Assembly: GCF_907165205.1 (NCBI RefSeq)
Contig: NC_058192.1
Location: 16,616,001-16,680,000, forward strand
Direction: 5' to 3'
Length of the DNA stretch: 64,000 bases
DNA from: Coccinella septempunctata
Lineage: Eukaryota; Arthropoda; Insecta; Coleoptera; Coccinellidae
Under the pieces are notes generated by a model. It did not search any database. It was not told the origin of the DNA and worked only from the letters and a program-made list of their open reading frames with translations. The position numbers and the translations under genes are program-made. Positions 27,101-35,642 of the stretch are shown in pieces (the stretch's first letter is position 1; the number at the start of each line of letters is the position of its first letter).

Positions 27101-30100
27101 AAAAAGCCTCACCTTCAAATACACCCTGTATACAGCCACAAATTCAAAATTGACGAGTTCCGATATTCTTATTGTTTCTGGCCACATTCAAATTACAATA
27201 GAACCGGAAAGACCAGAGACAATAACTCCATTGTCTAGTGTCTACCAGGAATATTTAAAAGAAATATAGTACCTACCTAAGATTTTAGTATGGAATGCGT
27301 TGGCGATCCTGTTCGAACTAGTTCCGAACTCAATTGATTCATTAATCAGTTAGTAATCAAAGCAGGGATATCTTATAGTTTTCACGAGATGTTGTAATTT
27401 CCCATGTCGGGAAGTTTGGAATCGGAGTGGAAAACATTACGCTGATTTACGTTCGATAAAGTCCTCTAGCGGAACGATAACTCTCACAACTAACATCTCC
27501 CAGGACCGTTCAGAAACAGGTAAAAGTGAGTGGAATATCGCAATTATTGCGAGATCGAGTCCCGAGGGAATGAAATGCTGCCCCGGGCCGGCAAACAGCT
27601 GTCACTCGCAATGAATAACAGGTAAATCCGGACGGCAGCAGCAAGGCAGTGTACCTACCTCCTGATGGGATTCTGTCTTTCTGTCACGCGATCCGAAATG
27701 AATGCATGGATTCGCAGATCAGTCGGCGGGGACGCGACTGCAATTTCGAAACTACCCGCGGGGTGTTTGTTGAACGGCGGCAGGGGAGTTGGGGGGCGAT
27801 GGGGGGCGATGGGAAAACGCCATATTGGACCGACAGGTTCGTACTTTTGGTAGATGTGGCAATTTGGATAATGGACGTGATAGTGAGAGTCATTGATGAT
27901 GTTTCGTCATCATCGTGAAGTACGAATAGCTAGAGCAAATAGAAATGTCATATTGTCCAACAACTCTTATTCTTTTCTGTTCTATCTCATACCCACATTT
28001 CATAGTCTACTTATTTTAGGAAAGACATGACGTCACAGCGGCCAGATCAGTAAACCGTATAGGGGAGACTAGGGAGCATTGATACATGGGGAGGCTTGAT
28101 ACAGGCTTATATCCGCGGTCTGTAGCCGTTTTCAAAAGTAATATACTGGTGAACACTATTCTCTGGCAGAAAGCACTACATGACATTAATCTGTAAGGCT
28201 AACAGTAGTTCGTTCGTGAAATATACAACAAAGAGTGTTTCGAGGTGAGAAATTGTAAGTATTTACTCACGTTACCTAAGGGTTTTATGATCATGCATTA
28301 ATTTTTCGGCATAAACAAACATTTGACTGGGAAATATGCATAAACCTACTTAATTTACTGTTTTATTAGGTTGCCAAAATGTATGGGTATAAAATGAAAA
28401 CATCAATTACTTTAAAACTTGCTTTCAGGGAGGTTTGAGACATTTAGGGTGGGGAGGCCTGATACATGTATCATCTTTAAAAAATATTCCGGAGCTGGTT
28501 GGATAGGCCTACATAAAGGCGTTTTTACCACCCAACCTACCTTCGGAACATGTTTCTGCACCTACGGGACCAAAGCAAACCAGTATCATTGCTGACCTAC
28601 CTACTGATCTAGTAATTCTGGATCAGGCGTCAGGTTTGCTCGCAATGGTGCCACGAAGAATGTGACCGTGTTAGAAATGGCACAAAAATGTGATAACAAT
28701 GGGGCTTATATTTTCAGTTTATGTGTCTCATGCCTCCCAGTACACCGTATCAATCCTCCCATATGTGGGGAGGCTTGAGACAGTTTGCATGTTTTTGTGT
28801 TCAACGTTTTGTACAGAATAGGATGTTTATATTTTGAGAATTCTATATTTATTTCGTTGAACCATTAATCGAAGAATTATATAATGTTATAAAAGTCCTG
28901 TTTCCTCATATAATTCATTTTACAAAAATAAATATTCCAAAAACGTATCAACCCTCCCCAGTCTCCCCTACCACAAATATGGCAATTTCAATATTTTGTG
29001 TTGCCAACACCTCGATGGGTTGCCAGAGTGCCCGTTAATTTCATTTGTAACAAGAATTGTTACAATCGTTCTTCTTTCCTTCTGTTTTATCGATAAATTA
29101 TTTCAATTTTAATCGATTTGGATCATACAGGGTTAGGAAAAATTACCCGTACTGTCAATTATTTCTAAATATATAGGGGTTATCGAAAAATGTCTCATAT
29201 GAAAGTTGTAGGGCTGTTAACGATTTAAATATATACAGAATCACCCATAAACTCGTGGAGAAAGATAATTATGTAAGTATATATTTTTCAGGAGGGGAAA
29301 CACTCTATTCATTATCACTTACATATTTTGATTTCCTACTCAGTTGACACACTCTTTATCAAATATACAGGGTGAGTCTTTGACTTGTACAAATATTTTA
29401 ACAGTAGATTTTTGAGGTCAAAAGAAACACTTTTTTCCCGTACCATTTTTTCCGGATCGGCACGGTTTGCAAGATACAGGCTGTTGAAAAACCAATAAAA
29501 AATGTTATTTTTATTTCTATCCTACAAACGGTTTTATCTAATGAAATTAATTTCGGGATAATGTTTTTAATTTTTTTGATGAATCTTTTTCGAACACAAG
29601 ATATTACCCACGTCATCCAGTTTTCTCATTATGACCATAAAAATACCAAAAATTCAAAGAACCTATAACTCGCGAATCTAAGTTGGACACTATCTAATGA
29701 ATATTTGAAGGTTTTGTAAAATAAAAGTATTCCTCATATTTTCTCGTAAAATGCTCCGTTTTTGAGTAATGTGATGTTCAAAAATAAAAAAATATCTGTG
29801 ATATTCGGAAAATTGGGTACTTTGGCTGAATACAACTCTGTTTGAAAGATCCAGGGATGTGTAGTGTCATAAATTTAGTTTGCTATTATAAGGGAATCTT
29901 GTTTCTCCAGGAATGGCATAGCTCATTATGAAAACTTAAAATGCCCTGATAGGCCGAATCGAAAAAAAAAAAGATAAAGAAAGAAAAGTTTCTTTCCATC
30001 TCAAGATGGAAAGACTCGCCCTGTATGTTATACTTCAGTTCATTAGTATCTATCTTTAGAAATCAGCGTTTCAATAGTACGAGAACAACCCTGGTATACC

Positions 30101-33100
30101 TAAGCAAAGACCCTTTTGGACTGAATTGAAGAAATAAAAAAATCAAAATAAGATTAAGTAATATCTAATTATTATACAATACGAAATCAAAATGAAAAAT
30201 TTTACGTTTACTGACATGTAAAAAAGCGTGGCAGACTATAATTCATTTTATATTGATATCAAGGTACAAGAAAAGTAATTCCGAACCATATAGACATACA
30301 GACACGGACTGAGCAATGCCACCATAAAATTGGCTATTTCATAGAAAGAGAGAAATGTACGTCGGGCCTGTCTCTTTTGTGTTCATATAAAGGTGAGTGC
30401 GGACCAATCAAAATTCTAGAAAAAGACAACTGCATGCCCGATGTTCAGTTTCTCTCTTTCACTTTTTTTGACTGTATTTCATGCATAGATAGAAAGGGCA
30501 CAGTCCATGTCTCGATGTCTTTGTTCCGAATGGATTCTCTAAAATTAGAAGTTTGCGACCCATTCATCAGCTCCACTTGATAAATCATTCACCTTCAGCT
30601 AGTAAATCCTATGGAAATAACATATAACTCATTCAGAACGCACCAATAAGAAGAAGAAAATTCGGAACGCTCCCCCCCTCCGGACCATCGAAGATCACGA
30701 TTTTCCATTGACGGATCCGACTGACCCATTGACACAGATCCCGGAGAGGGGTTCAAATTGAACTGTAGGTAAACAAAGAAGCGGTTCGGAAACCCGTAAC
30801 GAGTTTTTCCCTCTCTCTTTCTGGGAAAGAGAGGGACGAAATGCGGCGGGAGAGGAGGGGGCGGGGGCGGCGTATATCAAATTTAGAATGGGGATCTCCC
30901 CTCGCGATTTCTCGCACGTATGACTGCGGGACGTTGCCAAATTTCGATTCGGATAATAATTGTGGAAAACGGAGAAGGCGGCAGCAGTTATACCGGAGGG
31001 TCCTGAAGGAAATTGAAAGATTATGATGGGGTGGGGTGGCCTGTGTGGTTCGATATATGTCACATTTGCAGCCATGTTGGCATTATAAGCATACATTGCG
31101 TAAATTTACATTTACTTACGAATACAGTGAGACCATAGAATATAAAATATTCAGAGAGTGAGACCATTAGATGATTTTTGCTAGAGGAAAACCTATTTTT
31201 TGTGTTCTTGTCAATTATATGTTCTTAAAGATGTTGACATCGAAGCAGGCCTTAAAAAACCAGACGCAGCTCAATATCTGGTCACAAAATATCCCCAATA
31301 ATTTCTATAGAAAAGTATTTGTAATTGAGAAATACTCAAATTCAGAGCATTCAATTGACACAAATATTTTCTCAATTTGTTCCATTGACCCAAGAATATG
31401 AAGAAAAGTACAAATTTGGAAATATCTTCCGTCAGTGCTTGTATTTAATTGGCCTATGGGCAGAGGTCAATCCTAATTCTTTAACTGGAAAATATACATT
31501 AACATTAAGGTACGTTAGTTCGTTTATTTCTTCCGATAGTATAAGAGGAAATAATTAAAAAAATTATCAATTACCACCATACTTTATATTCTACAACAAA
31601 GATTTAACGAGCTCAATAAAATAGATATTAATCGCTGTTTTTTCTCGAAAATTACTATTGGTGACGATTGTAGACTAACGAAACTTAGACACAATAAACT
31701 TCATATAATAACTTATGGAATATGATTATCAGCTCAACTGCTCATCAAGTACCTACCCAATGAAAATTCGAAATTTGTAATATTGTAGTTCATTTTCTTT
31801 ACGCCCATAAGTGCCACGGTAAAATAACTATCTCATAATGAACTTCCATAAAAAACTTTTCCTTTTTTTTTGGAGGTAGTCAAAGTTCAACGGAATATTT
31901 TGAAAATTTTAAAAATAATACACATTTGCTTGAAATATGCGGCAATTTTTCATTTCACTTTAATTTCTTTCCCTCAGTCCGAATTTTTTGGGTACCATCA
32001 CCATTTCATTCAACTTGAATTTATTTTCGAGGCTTTTGAATGGTTTGTGAAAGAGATATTTAAAATAATATTTTCGAAAGATTTTTTCCACTTTCCAATT
32101 TACTTCTTGAATCAACTTGAAGCTCATAAATTTTCAATAAAATTGCTATTATTTTGTAGTTCAAAAATATCGATGCAAAAATTTCATTCATCCCTAAAAA
32201 AAAATTAATTATAAAAAAAAATGTGTCCCTCCAAAACTATTCGCCAGGTGATGATCAGATTTCAATAAGTTATACTTGAGCTAGTTTCTGCATCTACTCT
32301 TGGAAATATTGGAAAAATAATTGATTGATAATATTCTATTATATTGTATGTTGTTGATTATCCATTCAAAGTTCCAATTCCTTTTTTCTCGAGGTTTTAA
32401 ACGGCTGTCAAAATCGATATTGATGGATAAGCTTGTTTTCCTCCCGTTCATTTAACATCCATAATATATATCTGATGACATGTAAGAATTATGCAATATT
32501 CTATTTATAACATAAACGAGTCAATTCAAGAAACATTGGGAGTTATCGAACACCCATTATTAATCAATATTAAGACAAACATTTCTCTAACTAAGGACTT
32601 CAATCGAGGTCGAATATTCAATAGGTGTATGGTGTATGTAATCAAAACAAATAATTATTTAGAAATATGTACCTACACTACGTGTACAAAAAGTTGATGG
32701 AAGAAATTGGAGCAATATCTGTGTGATGAAATTATTGAACAATATACCAAAAATTCTATATGAAACAACCTAGGTGTCTGTGTCTACTATATAGTGTATA
32801 TTATAGGCCTTTGATGATCCACAATTCATTTTATAACTTAACTGCAATCCATATTCAACATTCTTCTTTCGTTTTCTATAATTGAATACGATTGTAGAGT
32901 TCATAGCGAGCAGAAATATAAATGTTTGGGACTGAACGTTTTATATAGCACGTTACAAAACCACCAATTTGTCTTCTTCCGTCGGATAGCAACGTGAGAA
33001 AAGGTTTTTAGGCCAAATAATGGTTGTTACAGCCTCCTATTCATCGCTTCTAGAACTCTAAAAATTCCCCTTGATTTTACCTGTTTTTGAAAAGTTTTAT

Positions 33101-35642
33101 CTGAAGTTGAAGCTTCTCAGTCGAGACCAGTTGTTATTGTATCTTAGAAGCTTCCCTTTCAGAAACTGGAATACTTATGTCATGAAATCGCAAAGTGAAT
33201 TTTTAAACTGTGAACTTAAATTTCTTATCGAAACACTTTCATATCATTTCGTCATAATGTAAGACTTGTCGAAGAACTTGCGTACAATGTGTGGAGTCAT
33301 AACATGTGATAAAAGAACAATCGTATTCAATATTTTATGATCGAATCGATTCTTGCTGCGTTGAAAATAGAACTGATTATTCGATTATCACTTCGGTGAA
33401 CTAATTATTCCTTTGAATGCAACCTTAGCAGGTGGATTAACTCAATAATATCCCCACTTTCAATTTAACCACGCACCTATATTACTTTTACGTATCTAGA
33501 TCGGACCAAGATACCATTAATTCAGAAAAATAATTAATGATTATGGTTTTCCGCTTGACATTTGAAAGGATCATGTCATCTCGCGAAAACGGGAACGTGG
33601 TACCTGAACAGTTATGGTCCCAAGGTAGGTAAAAGAAAGCCAATAAATGAAGCGATTAATGATTTAGATTAGACTTCATAAACATACTCTACGTTCTGAC
33701 GTCGCCGGCTACAAGGGAATTCTTTAATCATTGCTTTAATGGGAGTTTAAGGATCTTTTAAGTATTACTTGTTGGCAACGGATATCATGCGTTCGGGTTA
33801 AATGTATTTTTAATAGTTGAAAACTGGGAAATATTCTATGTATGGAAGGTGTGGAACGCATTCCCCGAGTCACAGAAAGTATAACCGATGAATCGTCTGA
33901 GAATCACAAATATTTTAATATGTCAATATCGCAGTCACAGAAAGTTGAATCAAAGAATTGCCTAATATGTCATTTTCTTTTTTCAACTATTCTAAAGAGT
34001 ACGTTCTACAATTTTGAGTGCATGTTGTGGAAATATTATGAAGAATCGTCATTTTATCATTCCGTAATGAAACCAACTGCATATACTTTCCGAGACTGAT
34101 GCTACAGCATGAATGCTGTGCGTTGTTCTCAGTCATGGTGATCACTTGTGGCCTTCCCTCTTGTCACATACGAATGGATCCCCTTTTTCCCATAACATGG
34201 CAACCCATTGTCGTTGCAACATCTGCACATTGGAAAAATAGTCATCGGCCATGATGGCACGGCCTTCCATGCTAATGGTTTCTCTAGCCGCCCCTCTAGG
34301 TTGGGTTTCTACCCCGAGAGAAATGGGATCGACGAGGGGTTATAAATCCATCCTTCGTGTCTTTGTGAGACCCTCTCACCCTCCTGGTCCCACTTATTAT
34401 TATTTCAATCTCGATAATGGGCACTGCTAGGAATTTCTCCTGTCTGAATGCCAGCCTGCGAACAATGGGCGCAGCAGGGGGCTAGAGAAAGGAGAAATGG
34501 CCAAAAATGAAGCTGAAGATAAAGTGATTCAGGAAAACTGGCATTTTGTCACTCTGAGAGTACGAGAAACTGAAGCCATAGAAACACCAACTTTTCATTA
34601 CTATATTTCGCCGATAACTTGACCGTTAGATTCTTATATGTAATTGGGTTATCTCATTAGCTATGGTGTTCAATTAAAATAAATTTTAAAAAAATGCAGA
34701 AACATCATGTAAAATGGATATTTCTTTTCAGAATTAAGTCTGTGATGAATAGGCAAAAATAATACTTATCCCTCATTTCTGTGATTCTGTGGTTCGCGCA
34801 GAAAGACGAAAGTTAGGATATGCTGTACGTTATCCACATAACGCTTGGCAACGCCGCTTCTATCTGAGAGAGAGGGGAAGCGTCGAGAGAGAGACGGGCA
34901 ACCGGGGTCCGCAGAAGAAGAGCGTGCTTGTGCCGCCAACGTTCGGCTTGCCTTTGATGAAGAGGGGTAGAGGGAGAAGGGATTTTCTTCATTAACGTCG
35001 GGAAACGTTGCTAATTCGATTCTCAGACCAAGTTTTCCGCTCTTCGCACACACGGAAGTTTCGGAGATGCGAGGGAAAGTGGAGATGACAGTTAAATAAA
35101 ATTTATCATAGAATTGGATGGGGGCAGCGTTCCGAAATTGATTTAGAAAATTACCGAAGGTATTTACGGATTATAGAGTGTCGAGAACTCGCGAATAAAT
35201 GCATATGTATGTGGCTTAAAAGATGCGAAGCGAAAAAATTATATAAAATTTTTAACGATAACAAGTAATAACGACAAAATGTCACCATGTTCCCTCAATT
35301 CGCTTTCTGATCAGTAGTCACCTATGAATACCTTTCTGATTAACAACTTCCTGCGATTCCAAGTGGGGAAATTTAAATGCACCTGGCCTCGAGAGAGAAA
35401 GAGGCAAAATACGTTGCATCATGGTTAGAACGAAGACAACAACACAATTACAAACAACAATTACTAGTTGCAATAAAAATAGAAAACTAGTGAACGTACC
35501 ATTGTCTCACTGTTGAAGTTCCCATCCGTACAATCTTGTGGGGTTCAAGCAGAAAAAACAAGTTGATAATAACGTATGGGTAAAACTAAAGGAAAAAAAA
35601 CAAAACTGACCTTTTAGTGTAAAAACCAAATCTCCGTTCCAT
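18..35642 (-). CDS. ph: polyhomeotic, Polycomb-group protein (PRC1 subunit), 5' part, eight exons, open at the left edge
   Basis: Polyhomeotic is a nuclear PRC1 subunit that helps maintain Hox and other gene silencing. Eight minus-strand exons (35642-35611, 2560-2161, 1716-1572, 1429-1086, 964-833, 756-613, 465-264, 187-18) join in frame with GT-AG borders into 523 codons without a stop. The N-terminus reads MERRFGFYTKRSE, close to Drosophila Ph MDRRALKFMQKRAD. Next come a conserved CLETLAQKAG block, glutamine-rich stretches, GRLQVIQQPLQ, QLYNAQGQLLMP, KPFNGNQLAPHMLTTAQGKQ, QCVQVSQ and NPIFIRGTQPDG, all in the order known for insect Ph. Drosophila Ph-p is about 1,590 residues, so two thirds, including the FCS zinc finger and SAM domain, lie beyond position 1. 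The family call is strong. The link to the far first exon rests on phase, donor and N-terminal similarity, with no transcript evidence. Confidence 0.88.
264..465 (-). CDS. ph: ph exon 7
   Basis: The acceptor is TTTCAG|CCT and the donor ATC|GTAAGT. It encodes PGGQPMQFAAPWQFNG, VWATNGIQPQTLL, NPIFIRGTQPDG and YIQQSPQATIQTQQN. Drosophila Ph has IPWFLQNAAGLQPF...IILRNQPDGTQGMFIQQ at the equivalent place. Confidence 0.93.
613..756 (-). CDS. ph: ph exon 6
   Basis: The exon has 48 codons in phase 0, with acceptor TTTTAG and donor CAG|GTGAGA. It encodes QKVMQKVATSTGGVQTQQQQ and QCVQVSQAMIGSQPTAQI, comparable to QKVVQKVTTTSSAVQ and QCVQVSQ in Drosophila Ph. Confidence 0.92.
833..964 (-). CDS. ph: ph exon 5
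   Basis: The exon has 44 codons in phase 0, with acceptor TTATAG and donor CTG|GTATGT. It encodes VITKPFNGNQLAPHMLTTAQ, GKQVIQASQG and FPGYTTQNQQTL. This matches the VITAGKPFQGN...MLTTTTQ region of Drosophila Ph. Confidence 0.92.
1086..1429 (-). CDS. ph: ph exon 4
   Basis: The acceptor is TTTTAG at 1432-1430 and the donor CAG|GTAAAT at 1085. It encodes GQLQATTSMGPPQQHTVSIH..., then TTITTMSPLQ, DWSHGRLQVIQQPLQNP and QLYNAQGQLLMPSNIALH. Drosophila Ph has the equivalent string (DWTQGRTVQLMQP... GNLLHPGG... PIQVI), which makes this one of the most diagnostic exons. Confidence 0.92.
1572..1716 (-). CDS. ph: ph exon 3 (glutamine-rich)
   Basis: The acceptor is TTTCAG|CAA and the donor CGA|GTAAGT. 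It encodes QIADANAQAQAVAQ, a run of six glutamines, then VTSQSPHQIQQVTVNAS. The exon ends one base into a codon that is completed by AT of the next exon. Polyglutamine is typical of this part of insect Ph. Confidence 0.87.
2161..2560 (-). CDS. ph: ph exon 2
   Basis: The acceptor is TTTCAG|A at 2561-2563 and the donor CAG|GTGAGG at 2159-2160. The 400 bases are fully open. They encode a hydrophilic Asn/Gln/Glu-rich stretch, then LQCLETLAQKAG, a block also found in Drosophila Ph, and YDIAHTLLNLDRG followed by QQHQQQ. The open frame extends through the whole exon. Confidence 0.88.
2640..5877. other. intronic stretch without recognised gene
   Basis: Mostly AT-rich. A GC-richer patch at 3220-3490 has a 134-codon plus-strand open frame (3250-3654) with no motif I recognise and no obvious splice context. 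I treat it as non-coding. Confidence 0.4.
6035..6449 (-). mobile_element. MITE family A, decayed partial copy
   Basis: Ends in CTAGTCAAAGACTCGCCCTG followed by TA. It carries the family-A internal segment GTTGTATTCAGTCGAAGAACCC next to an AATTTCACAG block, in the same orientation as the copies at 49.9 and 54.6 kb. The left end is not identifiable. Confidence 0.55.
6450..7966. other. AT-rich intronic DNA
   Basis: Nothing recognisable. Open frames here are short and low-complexity. Confidence 0.4.
7969..8679. mobile_element. MITE forming a 711-bp palindrome
   Basis: The left end CAGGGTTAGCAAAATTGGTG and right end CACCAATTTTGTCCACTCTG are inverted copies, each flanked by TA. The inverted similarity runs through the whole element. 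For example, CCAGTGGCGTACTATGA near 8199 mirrors TCATAGTACGCCACTGG near 8404. It is non-coding, and the TA target points to a Tc1/mariner-type mobiliser. Confidence 0.75.
9060..9470. other. GC-richer unique block
   Basis: Higher in GC than its surroundings, with open frames on both strands but no protein motif I recognise. It could be a conserved non-coding or regulatory segment of the ph intron. Confidence 0.25.
9920..10330. repeat. three diverged tandem units of about 173 bp
   Basis: The motif GAGCAACTCTTCTAGT...AAATCTC recurs at about 9942, 10117 and 10288. Between the copies, CTCGGTGCAACC(A/G)TTTGGT and CAACTTTCGATAC also recur at the same spacing. Confidence 0.6.
10331..14110. other. 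AT-rich intronic DNA
   Basis: No gene recognised. A GC-richer patch at 12940-13200 has a 73-codon minus-strand open frame of unknown meaning. A diverged dispersed-repeat fragment at 11290-11480 resembles 37040-37270. Confidence 0.35.
14113..14680. mobile_element. MITE family B, copy 1
   Basis: The ends are CAGGGTGGGCGAAATTCGTT and AACGAATTTTGCCCATCCTG, inverted and flanked by TA. Internally, AGGAGGCTACGGTTT recurs inverted (TCATGATGAAAACCGTAGCC near the left end). 568 bp, non-coding. Confidence 0.8.
14930..15678. other. unique intronic DNA, GC-richer at its left end
   Basis: A GC-rich patch (14940-15090) is followed by AT-rich sequence. No feature recognised. Confidence 0.3.
15679..16357 (+). 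mobile_element. MITE family A, copy 1
   Basis: CAGGGTGAGTCTTTGACTCG at the left and AGTGAAAGACTCACCCTG at the right are inverted, with TA on both sides. Long subterminal inverted stretches also carry GAGGTCAAAAG and CTTTTGACCTC. 679 bp, no coding capacity. Confidence 0.82.
16358..17029. other. AT-rich intronic DNA
   Basis: Nothing recognised apart from poly-A and poly-T runs. Confidence 0.35.
17030..17500. other. GC-rich island
   Basis: A marked GC island rich in CCACC, CCCC and GGGG runs, with overlapping open frames on both strands (the longest 122 codons, minus). No protein motif is visible. It looks like a regulatory or conserved non-coding block. Confidence 0.3.
18120..21032 (+). CDS. 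RTE endonuclease-reverse transcriptase polyprotein, 970 aa
   Basis: Copies the element's RNA into DNA at a nicked target. Residues 15-260 are an APE-type endonuclease with TWNVQG (20-25), the catalytic Glu in TET (E49), GDFN (155-158), IDYF (D223) and SDH (249-251). Residues 470-800 are the reverse transcriptase with FVDLHQAYDTI (motif A, D618), GLRQGC (674-679) and FADD (718-721), which carries the usual catalytic Asp pair. The C-terminus has WYGHIQRM (901-908) and the basic RRKRGRPKTSW, typical of RTE-like proteins. All key residues are present, so it could be active. It lies antisense to ph, inside its first intron. Confidence 0.92.
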   Translation: MDGFTGKRQKQKKRIMNMGTWNVQGVKHKIDMVVSEVEKLGIDVVTLTETKKKGSGTERIGKYLHIYSGIPKEERAKRGVSVLLKATLKNKVTNYEMINENILTVNIRIHQHDLTLIAVYAPSDDESIANKDSFFEILNEVINKIGNSREIIMMGDFNSRTGRVFNSDIVGPFGEDQMNDNGHRLIQLCETNNMKITNGFFQHKHIHRYTWEQPTRNLKSIIDYFIIKQNSNIQMNDVRVLRGAFGGGSDHFLVRAKVFFPARRQVRSRDDEFIGLHKLSHTEYNLDSFMHDSTVLLYQQRLNSKLVTDIQERTFRETYDNIISSIHEAAQESLGTRKQYESNKLWWNEKIADLVKLKKDLYLKWLTTKNPNDLEQYRIIKREARKLIQKEKNQLWDKKCNDVNAYIGGRKNAEAWRFLKSVRTSHKEKAPLQVIKTEAWVNHYKRLLTEDRQEYLSRSTPEEISIQGETIEITEDMVKKAIKGLKNGRACGPEGIYTELLKNGTEKLFRMITYIFNLCINGHPVPEQWKSAYITSIYKKGDRKRCENYRGLSVTSTFSRLYGKVLRDLIEEEFKDEEEEEQSGFRAGRTCNDNIFCLKQIIEKKTGTNREVHITFVDLHQAYDTIPTEKLWEVLKSTNINHTLITALQNLYNGIKSCIKIGRYVTDEFTVTKGLRQGCCISQTLFKVYVAAALKQWKRKVHGMGIELNNTTLYTLQFADDQAIISNDKEDMEYMVRKLIEEYEIWGLKVNIQKTKYLCVGGEASDLTMNDGKIITHCQNYNYLGVIFDSTGTDNHEIERRITTAKKAISCLNGILWNKNITKRRKFNIYETLVKSSLLYGSENWRLTEKYKRKLEAVEMDAMRRSLRISRRERIRNETVKEMMGIEGTLMDDIEKRQLIWYGHIQRMSETRLPKQVMNWQPAERRKRGRPKTSWKQGVVKAMSTRNLQELDWEDRRRWRQGVGQRRKTF
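21039..21059. repeat. AT microsatellite, 3' tail of the RTE element
   Basis: About ten AT dinucleotides immediately after the ORF stop. This is the 3' terminus expected for an RTE insertion. Confidence 0.8.
21226..21234. repeat. 9-bp target-site duplication, left
   Basis: ATAACAAAA directly before the left inverted end, identical to 25626-25634. Confidence 0.9.
21315..23859 (+). repeat. left satellite array, 18 monomers of about 141 bp
   Basis: Each monomer carries AACACGGAAACTATTCGCCG, an A-rich run, CAGCGACTCGCATAGGGATC and CATCCCCTAAATTTCAAAAT. Four variants differ at the segment after CATATTTGG: TACGTAGG (T1), AATGTAGG (T2), AAGGTAGG (T3) and TACGTAAG with ACGATGAG (T4). Their order is T1-T2-T3-T4-T2 twice, then T1-T2-T4-T2, then T1-T3-T3-T2. 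That is a higher-order unit of about 706 bp. A BamHI-type GGATCC occurs once per monomer. Confidence 0.9.
23835..23872. other. loop at the centre of the foldback
   Basis: Separates GGATCCAGGGGGTGAT from ATCACCCCCTGGATCC. It contains a short CATCATCATCAT run. Confidence 0.75.
23873..25545 (-). repeat. right satellite array, 12 inverted monomers
   Basis: The same monomer in reverse. From the outer end inward, the variants read T1-T2-T2-T4-T2-T2-T4'-T4-T2-T2-T4'-T2. T3 is absent, and T4' has a C in CGTTACAACG. It is six monomers (about 847 bp) shorter than the left arm. Confidence 0.88.
25626..25634. repeat. 9-bp target-site duplication, right
   Basis: ATAACAAAA directly after the right inverted end, identical to 21226-21234. 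Confidence 0.9.
25640..26300. other. AT-rich intronic DNA
   Basis: No recognisable feature. Confidence 0.35.
26303..27128. mobile_element. MITE family C, 826 bp
   Basis: The left end CAGGGTGTTCAAAGGTGAGG and right end CCTCACCTTCAAATACACCCTG are inverted, flanked by TA. TTTTTTTGACAGAAGGTA at the left mirrors TACCTTCTGTTGACAAAAAA at the right. No ORF. Confidence 0.75.
27540..27860. promoter_or_regulatory. GC-rich island with a PHO-like site
   Basis: GC-rich and unique, with GGGGCGATG twice and ACGCCATATTGG (GCCAT core of the PHO motif) near 27818. The open frames across it have no recognisable domain. Possible intronic enhancer or Polycomb element. Confidence 0.3.
28060..28969. mobile_element. 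MITE with TAGGGGAGACT ends and iterated internal motif
   Basis: The ends TAGGGGAGACTAGGGAGCAT and CCTCCCCAGTCTCCCCTA are inverted. Inside, GGGGAGGCTTGATAC-like motifs occur eight times. Direct copies are near 28074, 28088, 28428, 28451 and 28767, and inverted copies near 28725, 28747 and 28945. No ORF. Confidence 0.7.
29368..30023 (+). mobile_element. MITE family A, copy 2
   Basis: TA-flanked, with CAGGGTGAGTCTTTGACTTG and GAAAGACTCGCCCTG ends. The internal blocks GGGTACTTTGGCTGAATACA and CAAACGGTTTTATC are shared with the copy at 15.7 kb, in the same orientation. Confidence 0.8.
30279..30530. mobile_element. small MITE-like palindrome
   Basis: TTCCGAACCATATAGACATA...AGACACGGACTG at the left is mirrored by CAGTCCATGTCTCGATGTCT...GTTCCGAA at the right. 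252 bp, and the duplication is not clear. Confidence 0.45.
30660..31060. other. GC-rich island
   Basis: Contains GAGAGGGACG, GGAGAGGAGGGGGCGGG and similar runs. A 133-codon minus-strand open frame crosses it but shows no domain. Likely non-coding, possibly regulatory. Confidence 0.3.
31060..34780. other. AT-rich intronic DNA
   Basis: No gene, transposon end or clear repeat recognised. Open frames are short and AT-driven. A GC-richer patch at 34100-34500 has no recognisable content. Confidence 0.35.
34780..35060. promoter_or_regulatory. GC- and GAGAG-rich block near the 5' end of the ph intron
   Basis: Lies about 550-830 bp inside the intron from the ph first exon. It contains clustered GAGAG runs near 34865-34895, and another cluster lies at 35390. 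Such GAGA-factor-like motifs are common at insect promoters and Polycomb response elements. The open frames across it look incidental. Confidence 0.3.
35611..35642 (-). CDS. ph: ph first coding exon (11 codons)
   Basis: The ATG at 35642-35640 opens MERRFGFYTK plus two bases, followed by the donor AG|GTCAGT. The two leftover bases and the single base at the start of the 2560 exon make AGA (Arg), giving the MERR...KRSE start that resembles Drosophila Ph MDRR...KRAD. A second nearby donor, ATG|GTACGT at about 35498, would create a stop when joined to the next exon. That favours the chosen donor. Confidence 0.72.

Larger units (their letters stand above)
2561..35610 (-). other. ph first intron, about 33 kb, transposon-filled
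   Basis: Implied by the exon pairing 35611/2560, with donor GTCAGT and acceptor TTTCAG. Within it I find MITEs at 5.9-6.4, 8.0-8.7, 14.1-14.7, 15.7-16.4, 26.3-27.1, 28.1-29.0, 29.4-30.0 and 30.3-30.5 kb, an RTE LINE and a large foldback element. No other convincing host exon was seen. Confidence 0.65.

Noticed and set aside
30695..31096. 133-codon minus-strand frame
   Set aside because: Same reasoning: GC-rich island, no domain, and the frame content does not look like a protein family.
35490..35510. Alternative ph donor ATG|GTACGT
   Set aside because: Its leftover TG plus the next exon's first A gives TGA, a stop. The upstream donor AG|GTCAGT keeps the frame and the conserved residues.
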